Positions 62,630 through 64,000 of a stretch of DNA of 64,000 nucleotides are shown in pieces. Position 1 is the stretch's first letter, and every line of letters begins with the position of its first letter. Source of the stretch: Cyanobacteria bacterium TGS_CYA1 (GTDB lineage: Bacteria > Cyanobacteriota > Vampirovibrionia > Obscuribacterales > Obscuribacteraceae); contig JAHCIQ010000003.1 of assembly GCA_026129135.1 (NCBI GenBank), forward strand, positions 186,001 to 250,000. Reading direction: 5' to 3'. Below the pieces are notes generated by a model, which saw nothing but the letters and a program-made list of their open reading frames with translations, did no database searches and had not been told where the DNA came from. Made by a program: the position numbers and the translations under genes.

Positions 62630-62986
62630 TTACTCTCCGCCGCCGCCGCCCCAGAAGGACTGTCCAAATTCACCAAGCTCACCAAAGCCGCTGAATTCAC
62701 CATAATCGCCTACGCTGTCGATTCCAGCAAACTCGGTACCCTGGTTATGCAAGAAATCATGCGTATTTTCGGCACAAAAACCTGGGTCCTTTTTAGGTAC
62801 CTGATCCGGGTAATAACCCCAGGGGAAAAAGCGTGACAATCGTCTGCGCAAAAGCAAACGCGGGAGCTTAACCAGTCCCAGACCCAACAGAACCAACATG
62901 ACAAAGGCCAGTTCGGTCAATAGAATGTTGTTCCACTGTAAGTGGGGTCCAAAAAGTAGGATTTCATGTGGTCCTATCTGATTCAT
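62630..62986 (-). CDS. Small membrane protein with Gly-rich tail, unknown
   Basis: A 118-residue protein with one membrane segment (about 22-42), a basic stretch LPRLLLRRRLSRFF directly after it, and a C-terminal tail with alternating Gly, Glu and Phe ending FWGGGGGE. The ATG at 62986 has AGAGG 5 nt upstream; an in-frame ATG at 63013 has no such site. It lies 15 nt before the CPBP gene and may share its transcript. No family is recognised. Confidence 0.6.
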   Translation of the reverse strand: MNQIGPHEILLFGPHLQWNNILLTELAFVMLVLLGLGLVKLPRLLLRRRLSRFFPWGYYPDQVPKKDPGFCAENTHDFLHNQGTEFAGIDSVGDYGEFSGFGELGEFGQSFWGGGGGE

Positions 62987-63061
62987 ACAAACCTCTGGTT
63001 CAGGCTCAAGCATATGCTAGATGCGCCTGGAAAAGAAGTCAATGTAAAGATGGGAGAATTA

Positions 63062-63265
63062 CTACTCTTCGGTGAACAAAGCTACTTTCTGGTTGCCTAT
63101 CGTGCTTACCGACATTTGAGGGCTTTGAGTTCTCTTGAACCCTTCAATATAGCGTCTGAGCGCTTCTCTTATTAAATCTGAGCGTGTTCTGTGCTCGACT
63201 TGAGCAACGAAATCAATCTGCTCGAGCAGTCCTGGTGGTAAAGCGACGAGTACTTTCTTGGGCAT
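63062..63265 (-). CDS. Ribbon-helix-helix (CopG/Arc-like) protein
   Basis: A 67-residue protein with the RHH pattern: a basic beta strand (KKVLVALPPGLLEQID) followed by RTRSDLIREALRRYIE. A C-terminal tail of about 20 residues follows. It could be a small DNA-binding regulator or an antitoxin; no toxin gene is adjacent. AAGG lies 6 nt before the ATG. Confidence 0.75.
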   Translation of the reverse strand: MPKKVLVALPPGLLEQIDFVAQVEHRTRSDLIREALRRYIEGFKRTQSPQMSVSTIGNQKVALFTEE

Positions 63266-63683
63266 GCGACAACCTTTTGGGATAAAAGAGAAATAGGCAG
63301 CGGACAGAAAAACAAAAGTGACACTCGGTTCGCAAGTTGCGATTCAATCGCATAGATAGCGCACTTTTAAAATTTTGTTGACAGCAAGATCCGTCGGCGT
63401 TTCACTTCGAAGAATCTTCTCGTGAATTGCCGGGTCAAACTACAAGTAAAAATGTACAACTATCCGATTAGTTTTTAAAGGGCTCAAATGCCCATAAATG
63501 ATCCAATTTTTTCAAACTATTTTTAAGACAAATTTGAAGCGACGAAAAATATAGATAAATCTGAAATCTGCATGTTTACTGCTTCTGGGCAACACAGTTT
63601 TTTCGGCTTTTTCGGAGTTGTAGTATTTCGATATATTCACTTGATTTTTTTTGGTGGGGTCAAATATGTGATAATGCCGACTT
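63266..63683 (+). other. 418-nt gap between the RHH gene and selD
   Basis: No gene or RNA is recognisable here. It is AT-rich in its right half. TTGACA at 63378-63383 has no matching -10 box. An extended -10 like TGTGATAAT at 63667-63675 lies just before the selD ATG and would give a very short leader. No clear Shine-Dalgarno site precedes the selD ATG. Confidence 0.5.
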
Positions 63684-64000
63684 ATGCATAAAGACAATAA
63701 ACTGACAAAGAAAGTGAAAGCGGGCGGTTGTGCCTCAAAAATGAGCTCTCAAGAGTTAGCTTCTATACTCAGTGTGCTCCAAAAAAACAATAGTGAAAAC
63801 CTATTGACTGACATGAAAAATTTTGAAGACGCTTGTGTTTACAAGCTTTCGGAAGATATGGCAGTTGTGCAGACACTTGATTTTTTTCCGCCGATGCTTG
63901 ATGACCCTTATCTATTTGGTCAAATCGCTGCTGCCAACGCACTTTCAGACATCTACGCCATGGGCGCAAAGCCAACACTTGCGCTCAATATAATAGGATT
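63684..64000 (+). CDS. selD: Selenide, water dikinase (N-terminal part, cut by window edge)
   Basis: 105 full codons are visible. The N-terminal catalytic segment [11 protein letters not shown] has Cys (TGT) at the position that is Sec or Cys in the family, followed by the essential Lys. Further on are [20 protein letters not shown] and [16 protein letters not shown], which form the ATP/Mg site with the conserved Asp residues. SelD makes selenophosphate from selenide and ATP, for Sec-tRNA and/or 2-selenouridine. The C-terminal half is outside the window. Confidence 0.9.
   Translation, partial: MHKDNKLTKKVKAGGCASKMSSQELASILSVLQKNNSENLLTDMKNFEDACVYKLSEDMAVVQTLDFFPPMLDDPYLFGQIAAANALSDIYAMGAKPTLALNIIG

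Noticed and set aside
63378..63383. Perfect TTGACA as a -35 box upstream of selD
   Set aside because: No acceptable -10 box at 16-18 nt and it is 300 nt from the ATG.
63684..63760. Selenocysteine codon in selD
   Set aside because: The catalytic position is TGT (Cys), with no TGA nearby in frame.

Overview
The window looks like chromosomal DNA from a free-living bacterium with a two-membrane-type envelope. My best guess is a member of the non-photosynthetic sister lineage of Cyanobacteria (Melainabacteria/Vampirovibrionia, Obscuribacterales-like). This rests on the fused transaldolase-phosphoglucose isomerase, the DUF962, GH3 and LRR content and the general protein style; I could not run a phylogeny, so it is an inference. 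I see no rRNA, tRNA, phage, CRISPR array or transposase.

Layout. 1-4916 (minus strand): two tandem GT-C type membrane glycosyltransferases (the first cut by the window edge), a small membrane protein, and two tandem paralogous polytopic membrane proteins with conserved histidines, both with TTG starts. 4917-12066 (minus): a tight operon of three Rossmann-fold SDR/epimerase proteins, a DUF962 membrane protein, a GH3-family acyl-adenylating enzyme, an enolase-superfamily epimerase and an alpha/beta hydrolase with a cysteine nucleophile; this resembles an undescribed biosynthetic pathway. 12190-16432 (plus): five exported or membrane genes (LolA/DUF1571-like, isoprenylcysteine-methyltransferase-like, SRPBCC-like and two unknowns). 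16425-22918 (minus): seven tightly packed genes (DegT aminotransferase, two EmrE/ArnEF-like small transporters, FemAB-like GNAT protein, carboxylesterase, MtnX-like phosphatase, class III aminotransferase), which fit making and exporting an amino-modified lipid or sugar.

23057-25185 is an OmpR-type two-component pair. 25302-26003 is a lone AbiEi/DUF6088-like gene between copies of a palindromic repeat. Then come tal-pgi, a 924-residue LRR protein, a three-gene phospholipid cassette resembling E. coli YnbA/YnbB plus a PlsC acyltransferase, two unknown genes, an HtrA protease with an MsrB lipoprotein, a CPBP protein, and GT2 and GT87 glycosyltransferases. 41142-53604 (minus) is a chemosensory cluster: TPR protein, HPt protein, PAS-REC-pseudoHPt protein, receiver, CheB, CheA-REC, CheW, CheR-TPR, soluble MCP and two more CheW. 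No flagellar or pilus gene is in view. 53609-61067 (minus) holds a DprE1-like oxidase, a GtrB-like GT2, a GT-C, a WecA/TagO-like transferase, glyA and recO. A second CPBP protein, two small genes and the 5' part of selD end the window.

The most unusual structure is a dispersed ~46-nt palindromic element (10-bp arms, 13-nt loop containing CATCCCTT). It occurs in two intergenic places, once inside the DegT coding sequence in frame, and as a degenerate half copy, so that two copies bracket the AbiEi-like gene.
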